Positions 62,063 to 64,000 of a DNA stretch of 64,000 nt are shown here, in pieces. This DNA comes from Cellvibrionaceae bacterium AOL6 (GTDB lineage Bacteria > Pseudomonadota > Gammaproteobacteria > Pseudomonadales > Cellvibrionaceae), in NCBI GenBank assembly GCA_003265435.1, contig NOXC01000004.1:1-64000 (forward strand). The letters run 5' to 3'. The stretch's first letter is position 1. Each line of letters opens with the position of its first letter. Under the pieces are notes generated by a model. The model saw nothing but the letters and a program-made list of their open reading frames with translations, did no database searches and was not told the origin of the DNA. The position numbers were made by a program, and so were the translations under genes.

Positions 62063-63986
62063 AGACGTCCAATGAACGCCAGTAGCGCAGCATGGAACTG
62101 AGAGTCTTGCTGCTCTGGCTGGCGAGGTCGATGTAGTCATCAAAGCCAACCTCAAAGGCTGCAATATCCCGCTCACTGCAGTTGCTTCCCACGCCCACAA
62201 TTGGGATGAAAGCGTCCTTGCGTCGCCCGCTCAGCTCCAGATCACGAATGATATTGACGATTCGGCTGGCGTCGCTCGCCGCATCACAGGGCACCACAGC
62301 CATCGGGTTATCGGCTTCTTCGAGCACGTCTTTCAGGGCTTCGAGTTCGGCAGAAACCACTTGTTGATTGGGCAACAAGGCACAATCCGGAATCAGACTT
62401 TCCGCTGTTTCAGAGCTACCTACGATGACAATGGTGCCATTTCGACACTTCGCCAAGGCTTCATCGTCGCCCTTAGCCGCATAAATGAATTCAAAGGTAC
62501 TCTCAAGCTCGTACAGGCCCAGGGGCTTCCCGACGAAATAAAAGCCGACCGCTTCACTCAGACCTTTCTCGAACAGTTCAAGCTTTGCCTGCTCTGAAGC
62601 CGCAATGATCTTGTTCACGCTCTTGAACTCATCGTGCTCCAGCATGCTTTCTAGAAACTGTTCGCAGGCTTCATCACCCGGGGCATGATAGACCAGCAGG
62701 TTTTCTACTGCCGTGCCATTTCGAATCTGACTCTGCAGCGTACTTTTCACCCGCTTGTACTGGGTTTCAGTGGATACCGTGAAGCCCAGCGCGTCGAGTT
62801 CCTGCCGCTTAATATCCACGATCGCCGGGTTCGCGCTGACGAGCAAAATCTGCTTGCCGCTAAAACGACCTTTGTGAAAGTCCAGTTGCCCACCGTGGTC
62901 CGCCACATCCAGACGTGCATTAAAGCGAATCTGGAACTCTTCCTCCGGTGAGGTCAACACCTCAATATCCCCGTCCATTAACTCCGCCAAACCCCGTGCC
63001 AGCGTGAACGCCATTGAACTTGGAGACGCGAGCGGTTTATCGCCAGAAAACAGGGACATGGCCCCTGCTTTGTTCGCCACGCGTCGCACGGCCACATACA
63101 ACTCCCCTGCACTTTCGTATTCGCGCAGGAACTGCACTTCCAAAATCACCGCGGCGTGCTCGCTGTGTGTCAGCACTTCGTTCAACAAGGTGCGAACGAT
63201 TTGCGCAAACCGCAACGGGTCCCCCTGCAAACGCATGGGCAAATTGGGCGACAAAGAGGTTTCCAGGTGCACACTATTGCGTTCGGCCAAAGGCACGCAC
63301 TCAGAGACAAGATACTGAAGCTCATGGCGAATGTTAAAAATTCGCTTATGGACGACAAGCTCGCGCATCAGTACATCTCGGAACACGGAGACCTGCTCGT
63401 GCAGCCCCTTGAGTTCAGCCCAGACCGCTGCATCCATACCCGGGCTGCGCTTATCACCCAGGATGGTCTTGAGCTCGCTATCCAAATTTTGCGTGAATTC
63501 CTGACCGAGCTTGAGGCTGGCACGACTGGAAATCCGTTCTTGATCGTCAATGATGGCCTTTTTGCCCAAGGCGTAGCCCGCCTCGAGCTTTTCCCAGTAA
63601 TTGTCGGAAATCAGCCGGCACTGATGCGTGAGGATCAAATAAAACATCAGCATCAACGCGCCGTACACATACCCATTCCAATCCCCCAGCGCCATCGCCG
63701 CGGCTGCGGCCGGGACAAGCCCAAAGAACTGATAGTAGGTCAGGAACCGATGGTACGGCGCAAAGGCATGAGCGGTGGTCGAGAAGAACACAATGGTGTA
63801 AAGCCACAGCAAGGGCGCTTCGTGCTGCAGCGACAGCACCAGCGTAATACTGGCAAGAATAACCCCCCACCACATCGCGCCAATCAGCGTGACGACAAAA
63901 TACGCGTTTCTCCAGCGGGCTGGGCCTCGAGGGTACAACTGATCAAAGCGAAACAGATAAAACCCACGCAACACCGTGACTAACAT
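62061..63986 (-). CDS. Degenerate membrane sensor kinase-like protein with receiver-like domains; start may lie outside the window
   Basis: 641 residues from the ATG at 63986, but the frame stays open to the window edge, so the true start may be upstream. The N-terminus has four or five membrane segments (AYFVVTLIGAMWWGVILASITLVLS, GYVYGALMLMFYLILTH). A dimerisation-like helix and an ATPase-like region follow (DPLRFAQIVRTLLNEVLTHSEHAAVILEV). I see no phospho-accepting His motif and no proper N, G1 or G2 ATP boxes. Two receiver-like parts (GKQILLVSANPAIVDIKRQELDALGF, VGVGSNCSERDIAAFEVGFDDYI) lack the usual acidic pocket. It is probably a scaffold or sensor without kinase activity. Confidence 0.65.
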   Translation of the reverse strand: MLVTVLRGFYLFRFDQLYPRGPARWRNAYFVVTLIGAMWWGVILASITLVLSLQHEAPLLWLYTIVFFSTTAHAFAPYHRFLTYYQFFGLVPAAAAAMALGDWNGYVYGALMLMFYLILTHQCRLISDNYWEKLEAGYALGKKAIIDDQERISSRASLKLGQEFTQNLDSELKTILGDKRSPGMDAAVWAELKGLHEQVSVFRDVLMRELVVHKRIFNIRHELQYLVSECVPLAERNSVHLETSLSPNLPMRLQGDPLRFAQIVRTLLNEVLTHSEHAAVILEVQFLREYESAGELYVAVRRVANKAGAMSLFSGDKPLASPSSMAFTLARGLAELMDGDIEVLTSPEEEFQIRFNARLDVADHGGQLDFHKGRFSGKQILLVSANPAIVDIKRQELDALGFTVSTETQYKRVKSTLQSQIRNGTAVENLLVYHAPGDEACEQFLESMLEHDEFKSVNKIIAASEQAKLELFEKGLSEAVGFYFVGKPLGLYELESTFEFIYAAKGDDEALAKCRNGTIVIVGSSETAESLIPDCALLPNQQVVSAELEALKDVLEEADNPMAVVPCDAASDASRIVNIIRDLELSGRRKDAFIPIVGVGSNCSERDIAAFEVGFDDYIDLASQSSKTLSSMLRYWRSLDV

Positions 63987-64000
63987 GAGACCTGAAGTCA

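Overview
The window looks like chromosomal DNA of a polysaccharide-degrading, aerobic, probably marine gammaproteobacterium. I infer a Cellvibrionaceae-like organism from two GH53 galactanases (one with a CBM13 lectin domain), a TonB-dependent galactan locus with a LacI regulator, Fur boxes, a fused SecDF and the general gene style. No rRNA or tRNA is present to confirm this.

Layout. (1) 1-2.6 kb: AraC-type regulator (cut by the window edge), XdhC, a MobA-like cytidylyltransferase and a molybdo-hydroxylase [2Fe-2S] subunit that is cut in its second half. (2) 2.6-9.5 kb: a heavy-metal block with a 5' stub of a divergent CDF-type gene, an RcnR-like repressor with a recognisable operator, a CzcI-like protein, CzcCBA and a CzcD gene that is again cut. 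Both edges are gene fusions, and the genes outside the two edges differ, so this is a replacement or rearrangement (or a mis-assembly) rather than a simple insertion. (3) 9.5-10.3 kb: frameshifted 3' remnant of a beta-helix protein. (4) 10.3-12.4 kb: AhpD-like, haloacid-dehalogenase-like and GNAT genes behind a TetR-type palindrome that resembles the one in front of the tetR-thioredoxin-ccdA operon at 29-30.8 kb. (5) 13.5-15.7 kb: a membrane protein with what looks like a dead metzincin domain, coupled to a CaCA exchanger. (6) 15.8-22.4 kb: a di-haem lipoprotein, a hydrolase, and an RsbQ/PAS hybrid histidine kinase pair. (7) 22.6-28.9 kb: MscS channel; a short secreted ORF ending in the arrest motif RAPP, then a possible mRNA switch and a fused secDF; then a K+/H+ antiporter. 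(8) 30.9-37 kb: a large cytochrome/propeller protein and two SGNH esterases. (9) 37-41.1 kb: Fur-linked TonB receptor (frameshifted), ArsH, and flavodoxin with a small partner. (10) 41.1-51.7 kb: galactan utilisation locus (TonB receptor, GH53, GH2, transporter and LacI on one strand; divergent GH53-CBM13). (11) 51.8-59 kb: PRC-barrel, SDR-SPW-VKOR fusion, aconitase and fumarase C operon next to Dps. (12) 59.2-64 kb: DUF4124 protein, Prc protease and a degenerate sensor kinase that may run off the edge.

The most exciting item is the 24.2-24.6 kb leader ORF. It has a signal peptide, ends in ...LRAPPLG-stop, lies directly upstream of secDF, and its last codons can base-pair with the secDF ribosome-binding region. 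That is the architecture of a translation-arrest export sensor (compare SecM, VemP, ApdP).
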